Origin: Citrus sinensis
Lineage: Eukaryota; Streptophyta; Magnoliopsida; Sapindales; Rutaceae
DNA: 64,000 nucleotides
Reading direction: 5' to 3'
Assembly: GCF_022201045.2 (NCBI RefSeq)
Contig: NC_068561.1
Span: forward strand, 20,896,501-20,960,500
The notes below the pieces were generated by a model, which was not told the DNA's origin, did not search any database, and saw only the letters and a list, made by a program, of their open reading frames with translations. Made by a program: the position numbers and the translations under genes. This document shows, piece after piece, positions 45,170 to 57,503 of this stretch (positions are counted from its first letter, which is position 1; every line of letters begins with the position of its first letter).

Positions 45170-46408
45170 TTAACAACAAACGGGGCATTGTATTAACCCA
45201 TTTTCATTGCACTCGCCGCATCTTATCATCTTCTTCTGCTCCCCATCCAAAACTTTGCAGCTTCCGTTACACTCCATGCACATCATAAATCTCACACCAG
45301 CACAGCCTTCACATCCACCAATGGCCGCCTTTGGTATCCTGTCAAAAAGAATCTCCAATTTGCCCTCTTCTTCCAACTTCATTACCTCATCAACACCACC
45401 AATCAATCTTCCCTTCACAAACACGAGTGGAACCTTCACTTGTTTGCTCTCCATTAACGCTCTCAGCTCTTCTTTAAACCCCGAATCCATTGATATATCG
45501 CGCTCAAGCGTCTGTACTTGATGCGATTCAATGATGGACCTCACCTTGTTGCAATCCTCAAATGTTTTTCTGATTCCTCTCAATGTAGTGGTGTAAATCA
45601 CCACAGCATTTTCGCCTCCCGGAGGACACTTCTTATCATAAACGTTAAGTAGCGACTCAGATGAACTTTTACAATTTCGATTACTAAATGTAGGCGAAAT
45701 GATCCTCTTGATTTGCTCTTCTCCTTCGGATAATTCCCTCTCATAATTGGCAATAAGGTCCGGATCAAACAAGGGACTAAAACTTCTCCTCCACAAAGAA
45801 ACCTCAGAATCGCAACCCAAACTCTCATTTTTCACGGGAACAATGTTCAAATTCAACGCTTTCTTACACGAACTGTCTTGGAAATTTTTCACTTTCAATA
45901 CAGATTTCGGGCTAAAATCCGATTTCACAGGACCGTTTACACGTACCTTATTCTCTTTGCCTCCGAATTTCTTCGCTTTCCTCGGGGAACCAAACTGATT
46001 CAAGAACTTCAAAGGACTCCTGGCGTCCATGTCCGCAAACCCGCGAAGCAAAACGCGTGCTTTGGGGCTCTTCTTGGTGAGATTCGAAATGGGTACTTGT
46101 ACTTCCTCTTCAAGACCCTCCATTAGCTCCCAAGCATTTATAACCTCCGGCGGCTCACGGGGCGGCGACCCCTTCACCACTTTCTTTTTCTTCGTGGTCT
46201 CCGCAACAATATCTTTAGTGGGAATTTCTTGTTCTTTTTCTTCGTCTTGCTTCAGCTTCTGTTCGTTGTCTAGTTTGAGGACGCCGTAAGTGCTTGAAGT
46301 GAGAGAAACGACGTGGTTAACGACGTATTCCTCGCCACCGTCGCCATGGTTGAGGAGTATGTCTCGGCGAAGTTCCCTTTTGACGTGTTTAGAAGAAACG
46401 CAACCCAT
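45170..46408 (-). CDS. Glutaredoxin-like protein with Cys-rich C-terminus (At5g39865-like)
   Basis: Intronless plant protein of 412 residues from the second Met; a first Met at 46411 would add one residue. Starting at the second Met gives MGCVSSKH, an N-myristoylation signal with a Cys for palmitoylation, so attachment to the plasma membrane is likely (inference). Counting from the first Met, residues 40-260 are low-complexity, basic and Ser-rich, with short conserved plant motifs (EPPEVINAWELMEGL, RSPLKFLNQFGSPRK). The glutaredoxin fold is at about 268-365: AVVIYTTTLRGIRKTFEDC, VKVPLVFVKGRLIGG, and a GKLEILFD end. The usual CPYC/CxxC active site is replaced by TLRGIRKT, as in this subfamily, so redox catalysis is doubtful. 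Cysteine pairs CEGC, CMEC, CGEC and CPVC (367-413) form a probable zinc-binding tail. Function in the family is poorly known. Confidence 0.9.
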   Translation of the reverse strand: MGCVSSKHVKRELRRDILLNHGDGGEEYVVNHVVSLTSSTYGVLKLDNEQKLKQDEEKEQEIPTKDIVAETTKKKKVVKGSPPREPPEVINAWELMEGLEEEVQVPISNLTKKSPKARVLLRGFADMDARSPLKFLNQFGSPRKAKKFGGKENKVRVNGPVKSDFSPKSVLKVKNFQDSSCKKALNLNIVPVKNESLGCDSEVSLWRRSFSPLFDPDLIANYERELSEGEEQIKRIISPTFSNRNCKSSSESLLNVYDKKCPPGGENAVVIYTTTLRGIRKTFEDCNKVRSIIESHQVQTLERDISMDSGFKEELRALMESKQVKVPLVFVKGRLIGGVDEVMKLEEEGKLEILFDRIPKAAIGGCEGCAGVRFMMCMECNGSCKVLDGEQKKMIRCGECNENGLIQCPVCC

Positions 46409-46411
46409 CAT

Positions 46412-48056
46412 CGACGGTTTGCTCTGTGGCTTTGCTCTGTTTTGTTATTTTTATGTGCGAGGGAGAAAGAGAGAGGGAGTTATTTACTTTTAAAACATAA
46501 CCGTTATCCTGTCTGCAACGGGCCCAACGGTCAAATTTTCGAATGAGATTTGTGGACACGTCGTGGGAATTTTATATTAAGCCCCCTTTGCTATAACTTG
46601 TTCTTTTTTTTTATTTTGCCTCATATTTTTCGTAATTTATTGTTTGACCCCCACACTTGCATGGATACATTTTCTTTTATCGATTTTCCCTCAATTATGT
46701 ACTGCTTTTATATTACTAGATCGTCTAGTTGTTATTGTTGTATATTTTAAATTTACGATATAAATAAAAAAGAGTGAATTTTATTACAGTCATAAATTCT
46801 TATGTAAATTTATTTTGTACAAATATTTTCTTAACTCTAAGAGAGAGTGAATTTTGAACTCAAAATCTCTTACAACGTATCAAAATATTTGCTAGTTGCA
46901 TCCACAAATAAGCTAGCAAAAAATGTGATAATACTAATATTTTGTTCTTCATTTCCCACAGATTTTTTTTAAAAAAATTTCAGTAATTTTTTTAATTTAT
47001 TTCTTTTGAATGAGAATATTCTTTCAAATCTTACGGTTACTCGATTGGATTATTTTAAAAAATTAAGATTTTATTTGTTCAGATAATTTAATCCAAGGAC
47101 TATGAGCAAGAATTTTTTTTTTTTCTTTACGTTTTACATTTTAAGGTATGTTTGGTGTTCTCATTTTTAGTAAATTTTAACTAAAACAGACATAGGCAAA
47201 TCATGTAAATCAATGTCAGCTTTAAATAAGGAATCGATAGGAGAATTTATAGACCACATCAGAGATACTACACTTAATTAATACATATATGACATACATA
47301 GTTCAGTTAAATATAATTATTAATTGCATTATAATTTTTTAAAATAACTACATACAAGTGGCAGATATGTTATGTTTTGGGTTGTTGCGTAAGCAAAATA
47401 ATTTGGAAACCCGAGATAGCTTGTGCCTTGAGCAGTTGTTTTTCTAGGAAGTAGGGAGACAGCAGTTGATTTTTGATCCTTTCGAGACGAAGTTAAAATT
47501 ATTTACACAAAGAAAAACTACCTTCTTAAGTTTGTAGGCAGCACCCAGACCAGGCAGCCAACATTCGGTTTTACAATCCATTTTTGATGGGCCTATTCGG
47601 AAAATCGCAATAGAGTTTTAATTAATTTTATTATCATCTAGAATAAATTAACTAAGTTATAAATATATTTTTTAAAAATAATAGTAATAATTCTCATTTT
47701 AGGTGGCTTTTTTCTTCATTGATTCAAAATTACTTTGATTTTATGTATAAAAAAGAATTAAATTATATCACATATTAGGATTTAAAGATAGGTTAGGGTT
47801 CATGATTTGTAAAGCACTTAAGTTTAATTAAATTCATAATTTTCCTTTTATGTAATTTCCTCTTGCTATAGAGCTATGGTTTCAAAAATGGGGTTTTGTG
47901 AGGATATTGAAGGGGTGTGAAAAGCGGTGCTCTGGGCAAAAATTAGGGCTTAGAATTGGGCTGCATCAAAAGTAAGTGGGTCAGGTGACTTCACATCTGT
48001 GGAGGCCGAAATCAGAAAGAATCTAATGGACTGCCAGCTGCCTCAATCAAAATTGT
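46412..48056. other. Intergenic spacer
   Basis: Contains the promoter and 5'UTR of the glutaredoxin-like gene (a GA-rich leader lies near 46452-46478 on the plus strand) and then AT-rich spacer. No exon is seen. Confidence 0.5.
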
Positions 48057-48825
48057 AAGGTTGTGTTTGATAGATTGGATTGCACTGGACTGTACTGGTT
48101 TGTAATAGATTGTATTGTATTAAAATATATTAAATAATATATTAACCCCTGTTTGGTGTAAGTATGGAATGTATTGTGTATTTTAATATTTTATATCATT
48201 ATATTATATTAAACTATAACTTTTGAAATTTATTAATAGAAAATAAATTAATTACCGGCAACCACCATTGACCACCACTGAGATCACCACTGAAATTTTT
48301 TTAACATTGTTTGTTTAGGTTATAATTGGTATCATTAGAATTCTCTTATCGAGCTCTACACAACGGTACTAAAATCACTAAAAACAGAGTTCCCCTTGGC
48401 CGTAGATCTACAGTCAAAATTTTGAATTTCAAAACTTTAATTGTAAATTTACGGCAAACGGTAGCTCCATTGTTGGAGATATTGATACAATTGTGTAGAG
48501 CTCATGACAATAATGCTATTGATACTAATAATAATGCCCAAAGATGCCGGAAAATAACAACGGCCAGCAGTGGTCAAGTTGCCGGCCATTATTAAAATAT
48601 TTGTATTTAATACATAATTAAAATAAAGTAAAAAATTGAATTAAAAAAAAAAGTAAATGTGGCAAGACCCGCGTAAACCCCGCCGGGGGTGGGGGGGGGG
48701 GGGGGGGGGGGGGTGGGGGGTTCTTTATAAGCTACCCAAACTTGATTTATTTATACATATCCTCACCTTCATTATCTGCACCAAACATGGTGCTGAAAAT
48801 TTTGTACAATCCATACCCCTCTGAA
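48057..48825. mobile_element. Nested MITE cluster with a long G run
   Basis: An outer left end (GGTTGTGTTTGATAGATTGG) carries ATTGTATTGTATTAAAATAT-type words like the element at 36922. It is interrupted near 48145 by a second element whose ends CCTGTTTGGTGTAAGTATGG and, reverse-complemented from about 48792, CATGTTTGGTGCAGATAATG match each other. Inside, ACCGGCAACCACCATTGACC (from 48253) and the reverse complement of about 48562-48592 (GGCCGGCAACTTGACCAC) form a further inverted pair. A nearly uninterrupted G run covers 48685-48720. The limits are approximate. Confidence 0.5.
48685..48720 (+). repeat. Guanine homopolymer run
   Basis: About 36 bases that are all G except two T. It could form a G-quadruplex on the plus strand. 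Homopolymers this long are often mis-sized in assemblies. Confidence 0.8.
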
Positions 48826-50633
48826 ACCCGCGCGCCAATCATGCCCTAAATGTTAAAGATACTACACACCTAATAAATGCAGCTATCACTATTTCAAATT
48901 TTCAAATTATAGTTTAGTATAGGCTCAAATGTTTTGTTAAAGAAAAATGTTAAAACAAACTGAAGGATGAACAATGAATTAAATATAATACCTTGTCGTG
49001 TCATAGTGTAAATTGATTATTTTATCTTTTTTCCTTTAACATCATATGGTATTACCATGGCTGCTGGGTTGATTGCACTTCATAATGTAGAGTAATCATA
49101 ACGGCAATGTGATATGGACAGAAAAATACGTTGGTTCGCGAATAAACGTTATGGCATGCGTCATGTGACCTTTGTTTCATACATTAAATCAAAGCAATAA
49201 TGGGAGTAATAAGTCCAAATTAATCATGCAGACTTGTTCTGGATTGACCCAGCAAGTATCATGCCCTCTAAGCTCGGTAACCCACCATTTATTTTGGCCG
49301 AGACTAGATGGTCAAATTGTTCAACGCCTCTCTGCCTACTCAGTACACTTGAGCAATTAAATATATTGGCCACTGAATATTTTGCCAAATACTTCTGAGT
49401 TTTTGTTACTAACCAGTGACTATCATCTCTTCATTTTATTATTGAAGTTTATGTATAGTTCAAATCTTTTTATGTGTATTGTGAAAGCCAATTTTCTTTC
49501 TTCTTTTCGGTAGACTTACGATTTTACTGACAAAATTTTTGAGTAAAATTTCAAGCTAACTTCAAACGAACTATATTTATAAAGAGCATGTCCTGACAGA
49601 CCTCGACATCTTGATAATAAAACTGGTTACAACTTGCAAGTCTATACTTGACTTCGATTCAACAAATGTGTGGTTCAGTGCTCGAGATAGATCAATAGCC
49701 AATATGAGAAGAACACAAGCTCCAAACACACCTTTGAAGTTAACTTTTAATCTAAATAATAATAATAATAATAATAATAATGATGAATAACCTTCAGGGC
49801 CCATCATTTATTACCAAAGAGTATTTCTAATCTCCTATTATGTTGTCACAAATCACATTCTAGAATGATCGACTGGATAAACACCACATGTTAAAGGGTA
49901 ATTTTTTTTTTTTAAAGAAAGTTAATAAATATTAATTTGAAAAGTTAAATATTCTGGAAAGCTTAAGAAGATCATGAAGTTTTAATTTTGGAAGATGGCT
50001 ACCTTTTGCTCTTTCGAGTGGAAAAAAAAGGCCACAGAAAATTACAAAAGTTGATGTCTACGTCTTGACAACATTATTGCTTGTTATATTCACTTATTAA
50101 TTACGCGTTTTGACTTTCTTGTTTTCGTATTTGTTGCTTTGATTATCTGTGGCTTAAGTCCCTTATGTAATTAGTCAATGCGTGTTTTGAAAAATTATTC
50201 AAAACACTCATGTCTTTATTTTGTAGTTATTGGATTTATTTTTTTATTCTTTTCAAGGTAAAATAATATTTTTATATAAAATAACTCTAAATACAAATAA
50301 ATATGCCATGCAACGATTGAAAAAAACGAGAACAAATTAATTAATTATATTAAATTGAGTCATCAACTTTCGCACTGTAATATTATTAATAATCTGCAGG
50401 ATTTATATCTCCATGTAGGTGAACAGATTTTTTTATTAAAAAAAAAATCTTAATTAAAAATATAATGGATTTATGAATCTACAGAAATAATTGTAATTGT
50501 ACAAATGCACTTGTCATGTGGCTGTTGTCAGTCAATTGCCAAAATAGAGACATTTATCTCCAATTTTCAAGGCTCGTTGCTTAAAATATACGGGTAAAAG
50601 ATTTGTGAACGGGCATTAATAATATATCTTTTA
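48826..50633. other. Gene-poor spacer
   Basis: AT-rich DNA with an ATT-type microsatellite (about 49757-49781). No coding exon, RNA gene or clear element end was recognised. Confidence 0.5.
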
Positions 50634-51919
50634 AAGGTAAAAGTACATTTAATCCATTTATTTTAAGAGTAGTATTCATTTAATTTTTATATTTTTAAAA
50701 ATACTTTAAAACATCTTTGTCGTTAAAGTATTGATGCTCCTACTATTACTTTTTATTTCTTTTGGCTTACTTTTACAACATTATCATTTTATAATAATTT
50801 TTTATTTGGCCATTAATAAAAATAATAATTAAATTATCAATTTAACCCTAAAAATAAAAAAAATAAAAATTTATATTAATTTTTTTACAAGTACTATTTA
50901 CACACTTGGTAGTTTGCATACAATTTTTGACAATTAAATTTCAACACGAGACTGAGCTTTTCATCATTCAAACTTCTCATGTCTAAACTTTATTTATTGA
51001 ATTGCTAAAAGATAAATGTATTGGCAATTGGGAAATGAAGTCAATGATAAGTTTGATACCGCCGTTGATTAAATGTCTTTAAAAAAAAATTACAACTAGA
51101 AGTTAAAAAAAAAATGTTACCACCGGTAAACTAGTCAATAATGCTACAACTAGCACAAAATAAAAGAAACTAATAAAGTAAGACTGGTGGATTATATTTG
51201 GCTTTATAGTTATGGAATACTTTGAGTCAAACTTCTCCCCGGAAGCAAACAAACAATCGTTGATCAAAGCTGCATCATCATTGCTGCAGTTTTAAGTAAA
51301 TAAGTTCTCAATTAATATTGTGGATATTTCGTTACTCTAAAATGCTAAGGAATTTAAGATAGAACATACCTTTTATTTGCTTCTATAATGTTGTTCACAT
51401 TTAGGTTTGAAAGGGTTGTGTTGGAGAAACCCTTATTTTTCCTTTTTGCTTCTGTCTCATAGGATTTGGTTGACTTTGTATATGTCTTGTTGAAATTGTT
51501 GCTGAAATAATAGAAAAAAACAAAATAAAAGGATGAGCATTCTGTTAATACTAGTAAATCTAAAAATAAAAAATGAAAATAGTTTAAAGACCTACTTGTT
51601 TGGCTATGCCAGAGGATGAACCGACATTGGTTCTTTGATGCTTTTGTCTCTTAGCATTCGGCTAACTTCCACTAGGTCCAGATTGGATTTGATGCTAGGG
51701 TTTTAAAGAATATTAGGGTTAAAACACGTTTTTGCCATTATGGATCTAGATTATGTAATAGTTTTTTTAAATTTTAACAAGAAAATACATTTTTACCCTC
51801 ATGGATATAGAATTAACGGTAACAGAGGTAATGCTGAGGGTTTTTTGAGGTATTTTTAAAAATATAAGGACTAAACGGACATTAATTTTAAAATATAAGA
51901 ATTAAATGAGATTTTACCC
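50634..51919. mobile_element. Non-autonomous Mutator-like element with long terminal inverted repeats
   Basis: The left end AAGGTAAAAGTACATTTAAT and the reverse complement of the right end, GGGTAAAATCTCATTTAAT, start terminal inverted repeats that stay alignable for about 90 bases. Both include TTATATTTTTAAAAATAC. The flanks are TATCTTTTA (50625-50633) and TATCTTTGA (51920-51928), a 9-bp duplication with one mismatch. The 1286-bp length, long inverted ends and 9-bp duplication fit a Mutator-like non-autonomous element. I see no transposase frame inside. Confidence 0.7.
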
Positions 51920-54805
51920 TATCTTTGAAGGTACAAATTTAGATGAATCTAAATTTAAATTATTTAATTGATCGATGTTGAACCAACCAGAGATGTGCAA
52001 ATTTTCTACCAGTATATATAATTCCTTCAATTTGAAACAAAAGCTACTATTTTAAGCCACCTTAATTAAAGAAAAAAAAAAGCTTGTAATATGTAATGCT
52101 TAAATAACATTTTTTTTCTTTATTATTAGAAACTAATTACATTACTCTTATCAAAATGAGAAAAAAAAATTATATTTCAATGAATGTTTAATAGCATATA
52201 AGTGCTATGACATGTATTTATTTATCTTATAATCTAATTTGATAAATTTTTATGCACATTCTTTGAGATTGTGTTATTTCCTCTATCATATCAGTTTAAA
52301 ATACAAGTTTCGTAGAATAACTTAATTTGTAAATTTATTTAGAATTACTCACTAACAAATCAATAAAATGTAAATTGTCAAGATTTACGAAAATGATGAC
52401 CTTGAAATTCGTATAAATTAATTTAAAGTCCTTTTTGCTGAAACTTGGTCGTTCATTTTCTTTGTTGTTCACTACTATAAACAAAATGAATCCATCAAAT
52501 ATTGGATTATTATTATTATTATTAGCGAGCGGTTTTCAACTGTTCTTATCGCCACAGCTAGAATAATGCAAAAAAATTAAAGAGGTAGATATTCAATTAA
52601 TTAAGTTTTAACTTTCAATCATTATTATTCATTAATGTAATCTTCAATTATTGATTTGTCATTATTTGGCGGCGCATGATTCCGTTTAATCAGCAACCAA
52701 ATCCAGCTCTGAGTTGTTGGAACCACAAACGATCGCTAGATTGCAGCACACCTGATCAACAACTTGGACGTATGATATTAATTATATAAAAAAAATATAT
52801 CATATAGAAAAATTTGAATGCAGTATTGAGCCGACTTATACTCATCACCAACTCTAAATATTACTAAAATGCTGTCTTTTTTTTTTTTTGTCTGGCTGAA
52901 AGCTAGCGAAGCCTTTGCTTCACATATATAATCAACACGAGCATGGTTTAAAGTCGTCGAAATAGACCACACATAATAATTAATACAACTTCGTCATCAT
53001 CTCTGAAGTATCAAAGATTGGTTTTGCTCCTCATTTTTCTAGAATGTTTCATATGTATATATATGTGTGTGTGTGTGTGTCAATTGTTGTGGACAAATAG
53101 AAGTTTCAAACGTCAATGGCATCATGTGAGTTTGTTTGTTTCTGGGATTATTAGATCAAAGCAAAATAATAACACTAAACTCCGGCTACTGCAAAGTCCA
53201 AACATGTTGTGTCCTCGGTGCGTAGACTTGCTTTCATCAATTCCATTGACCGGCAGCCCCATAGCATTTATTCATGCAACTCTTATATGCACAAAAAACA
53301 AAAAAAAACAAAAAATTGGGTGAGAAATAATTGCTTAGTTTGATTCTAGAACGGTGCAGAAGATGCTAATTTTGAGATTGATTATTACGAACCCATGGTT
53401 CAGTTCTGATAATAGAGTTAAGGCTTCATCAAGTGGAACCACCGCCAGGCAGGTCATTGATTATGTAATTGAAAAGGGGATGCAACAATCTCTTACTAGC
53501 TTTCTCTTTCACGGCAAGAGACGTACACGGTTTTGAACAAATTCGATGGGTACTTTATTTAAGCCTTCTAGATCAATAGGAATGTGCTTTTGCTGTTAGA
53601 TTATTCTAAAAAGCTGATCAAATTCCGAGAGTCCAAAAATTATCGAGTGATTTCAAACGTAACCGTACAATTTTTAAGAAAAGACAAAAGTGACTTTAAT
53701 TTAGTCACGTTCTTCTTCTACATCTCATGATTAAATTATTGATTGGGCGACGAGAATAAAAAGGTCATTCAAACTTATAAATGCTTTTAATCTTCTAGAA
53801 AAGTTGTTTGAAGCTTTGATAAAGGAGAGGATTTTTCTTTTTCTTCTTTTTTTTATGAGATGAAAGGAGGTGATGAAGCTTCACTTTTGGCACCTATTTC
53901 GGCGGCGGCTCCAATTCTTCTCAGAAATTAATGATAAAAGTTCTTACAAAATTCCAAAGCTTATGTAGTGCCTTTATTTATTTATTTTTGGACTTTTGGG
54001 TTTGTTTCCGACTCTTCTAAGTCAGCCCCACGATCGGCTCGGCTTGGCTCAATCCAACTTGGCTAGGGTTAGAAAGAAAAAAAATTTGTACTTTATATTT
54101 ATCAATAATCGAGTAATTTTCAATCAATTAAAAATGCCTTTTTTTTTGTGTGTTCGAGTATTGCCTCAACTGTAAATTTGTTGAAGCCCGGCCCAACGAA
54201 GGGTAAATTTAGACGTGTGAAAGTTGAAACACTTTTTTTTTTTTTTTTTGTAGTCAATGTATCAATTGAATTATTATTATTTTTTAATAATATGTTATTT
54301 GATAAAATCATTACAAAATTTGGGGGGGCAAGGTACCTTATTAGTGTTAAGTGATAACAGGAGATTAGCTCGTATATAAGTTTTCTTAATGTGGCAATTG
54401 CATAATCATCAATGATATGATGAAATTGTTAAAACATCTCTACACGAACTTATGCGTGTGATAATTAAAGAAACACAAGGTCAAAAAATGTGGCAATTGC
54501 ACATTCATCAAATTTAATTATTTTAAAAATAAAAAATCATAAATAATTATTTTGGAAGATTATGTTATTTCGACGACATGTGTATTGTTGAAATTTAAAA
54601 ATTAGTTAATTGGAATAACTTATACATTTTTATATTAGTTAAACTATTAAATTATTAAGAACTTTTAGAGTGTAAACTCATTTTACGTGTGTATTTTAAA
54701 AACTCAATTGGTCTAAGAAGAATATGAAAAATTATCATGTGGTTCATTATTCAAATGGAGTAACAGATGTTTTAAATCTTCAATGATATGATTATGTGTA
54801 TGAAA
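51920..54805. other. Gene-poor spacer left of the tandem array
   Basis: AT-rich DNA with a GT microsatellite (about 53063-53080). A segment at 52632-52730 is duplicated in diverged form at 58438-58545. Short open frames at 53018-53323 and 53354-53536 have no recognised domain. Confidence 0.5.
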
Positions 54806-57503
54806 TTTAGTATATTAACTCTAATCAAAGTTATTTTTTTTAGCAAAAAACCTTTAGTGGATATCGAATATGAGTAATGTCGGGCAAACAACCTTAACAT
54901 AACTTTAACACCAAACACACAAAAAAATAATTGTTTTAGAGCTTTAAAACCTGAGGCAAAATAAACTCATTGTAAGAGTTAAAATTCAATACGATAATTT
55001 TTTCCTATATTCTAAAATTGAGGTGTCCTAAGAGTGCGTGACTAGCATTATTCATCGAACATTTGTTACGACATTTCATTTTCATAAGCATCTCACCGTA
55101 CAAGTAAGTTAGAATTTAATAAATTTAGTTTATTAACTATAATCAAAGTTTATTTTTTAGCCAAAAACCTTTAGTGGATAACGAATATGAGTAGTGTTAG
55201 GCAAACAATCTTAACACACCTTCAATGCTGAACACACAAAAACATAATTGCTTTAGAACTTTAAAACACGAGGCAAAATAAACTTATTATAAGAGTTAAA
55301 ATTCAATATGATAATTTTTTCATACACTTTAAAATTGAGGTGTCCTAAGAATGTGTGACTAGCATTATTCATCGAACATTATTATGATATTTCATTTTCA
55401 TAAAAATCTCATTGTACAAGTAAGCTATAATTTAATAAATTTAGTTTATTAACTCTAATCAAAGTTAATTTTTTTTAGCCAAAAACCTTTAGTGGATATT
55501 GAATATGAGTAATTCATGCAAACAATCTCAGCACATCTTCAACACCAAACACACACAAAAAAAAATCGTTTTAGAACTTTAAAACGTGAGGCAAAATAAA
55601 AAACACTTGGGTAGTTATTATAAGAGTTAAAATTCAACGTGATAATTTTTTTCTATGTTCCAGAATTAAGGTGTCCTGAGAGTGCGTGACTAGCATTATC
55701 ATCGAACATTGTTATGACATTTCATTTTCATAAAAATTTCATTGTACAAGTATACTATAATTGAATAAATTTAGTTTATTAACTCTAATCAAAGTTAATT
55801 TTTTTAGCCAATAACCTTTCATGGATATCGAATATGAGTAATTCAGGCAAACAGCCTCAGCACACCTTCAATGCCGAACGCACAAAAAAAAAATCCTTTT
55901 AGAACTTTAAAACGTTAGGCAAAATAAAAAATATTTGAGTACTTATTATAAGAGTTAAAATCCAATATGATAATTTCTTCCTACTTTCCAAAATTGAGGT
56001 GTCCTATGAGTGTGTAGCTATCATCATTCATCGAACATTGTTATGACATTTCATTTTCACAAAAATCTCACTGTACAAGTACACTATAATTTAATAAATT
56101 TAGTCTATTAACTCTAATCAAAGTTAATTTTTTTTTTAAATTTTTTTAGCCAAAACCTTTCATGGATATCAAATATGAGTAATTCAGGCAAAAAACCTTA
56201 GCACATCTTCAATGCTGAACGTACACAAAAAAAAAAAAATTTTAAAACTTTAAAATGTGAGGCAAAATAAAAAATATTTGAGTACTTATTATAAGAGTTA
56301 AAATCCAATATGATAATTTTTTCCTACTTTCTAAAATTGAGGTGTCCTGTTAGTGTGTGACTATCGTCATTCATCGAACATTGTTATGACATTTCATTTT
56401 CACAAAAATCTCACTGTACAAGCACACTATAATTTAATAAATTTAAAGTTTGTTTGTTAAATGTCTGAAATCTGAAATTTAGATCTTTTTAAAAATTTAT
56501 TTGTTTTTTTTTTGTAACTTATGTATGATTTCTAGATATTTACATCTGAATAGAAAAAAAAAATTAACTTTTATGACTTTTATCTGAATGATAAGTAAAT
56601 ATTATATTTCAGAAATATCTCTATAAAATAACTTATTTCCTAAACTATAAAATAGAATCCTTCTTTTTTACTTTGATTTATAAGGACATAAATGTCAAAT
56701 AATCAAGTTTAAGATTTTTTTATTATAAAAACAAACAAGATGCTACTTATATTCAGATATTTAAAAAATAAAAACAAACATGTGATTCAATTTTTTATAT
56801 TCAGACCCATTCAGATTTCAGAAAAATTTATATTTATTCAGATTTCATATTAAAAAACAAACGCTAGCTTAGTTTATTAATTCTAATCAAAATTAATTTT
56901 TTCAGCCAAAAACCTTTCATGGATATCGAATATGAGTAACTTAGGCAAACAACCTCAGCACACCTTCAATGTCGATTGCACCAAAAAAAAAAAAAATTGC
57001 TTTAGAACTTTAAAACGTGAGGCAAAATAAAAAATATTTGAGTACTTATTATAAGAGTTAAAATTCAATACGAGATATTTTTCCTATGTTCCAAAATTGA
57101 GGTTTCCTGTGAGTGTGTGACTACCGTCATTCATCGGACATTGTTATGACATTTCATTTTCACAAAAATCTCACTGTACAAGTACACTATAATTTAATAA
57201 ATTTAGTTTATTGACTCTAATCAAAGCTAATATTTTCAGCCAAAAACCTTTCATGGACATCAAATGACTCATTCAGGCAAACAACATTAGCACAACTTCA
57301 ACGTCAAATGCACCCAAAAAAAAAATTGCTTTAAAACTTTAAAACGTGAGGTGAAATAAAAAAAATATTTGAGGAGTTAAAATCCAATACGATAAATTTT
57401 TCCTACGTTCCAAAATTGAGGTGTCCTGAAAGCGTGTGACTATCATCATTCATTGAACATTGTTATAACATTTCATTTTCATAAAAATCTCACTGTACAA
57501 GTA
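54806..57503. repeat. Seven-copy tandem array of about 0.3 kb units
   Basis: Units begin at TTTAGTTTATTAACTCTAAT or close variants: 54806, 55124, 55440, 55770, 56099, 56869 and 57202; the last ends near 57503. Lengths run from about 302 to 344 bp because A and T runs vary and some copies carry short insertions. Landmarks in fixed order in every copy are CAAAGTTAATTTTTTTAGCC, AAAACCTTT..TGGATATCGAA, a run of CACACAAAAAAA, TTTAAAACGTGAGGCAAAAT, AAATTGAGGTGTCCT, CATTCATCGAACATTGTTA and TTCATTTTCATAAAAATCTC. Copies differ mostly by C/T and G/A changes, as expected of methylated repeats. There is no conserved open frame. A MITE splits the array between copies 5 and 6. I do not recognise this as a known satellite. 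Confidence 0.9.
56446..56868. mobile_element. MITE inserted in the tandem array
   Basis: A 423-bp insert flanked by TTA (56443-56445 and 56869-56871) sits exactly where the array's TTTAGTTTATT junction should be continuous. The left end AAGTTTGTTTGTTAAATG and the reverse complement of the right end, GCTAGCGTTTGTTTTTTA, are followed on both sides by GAAATCTGAA-type words. No coding capacity is seen. Confidence 0.7.

Noticed and set aside
48326-48595. 89-residue frame inside the nested MITEs
   Set aside because: It lies between inverted repeats of a non-autonomous element and resembles no transposase.
53354-53536. 60-residue frame near a gene-like start
   Set aside because: No homology recognised, no splice or promoter context; length is ordinary for chance.
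54806-57503. CRISPR array
   Set aside because: Units are about 0.3 kb and continuous, without short repeats and unique spacers; the genome is eukaryotic.
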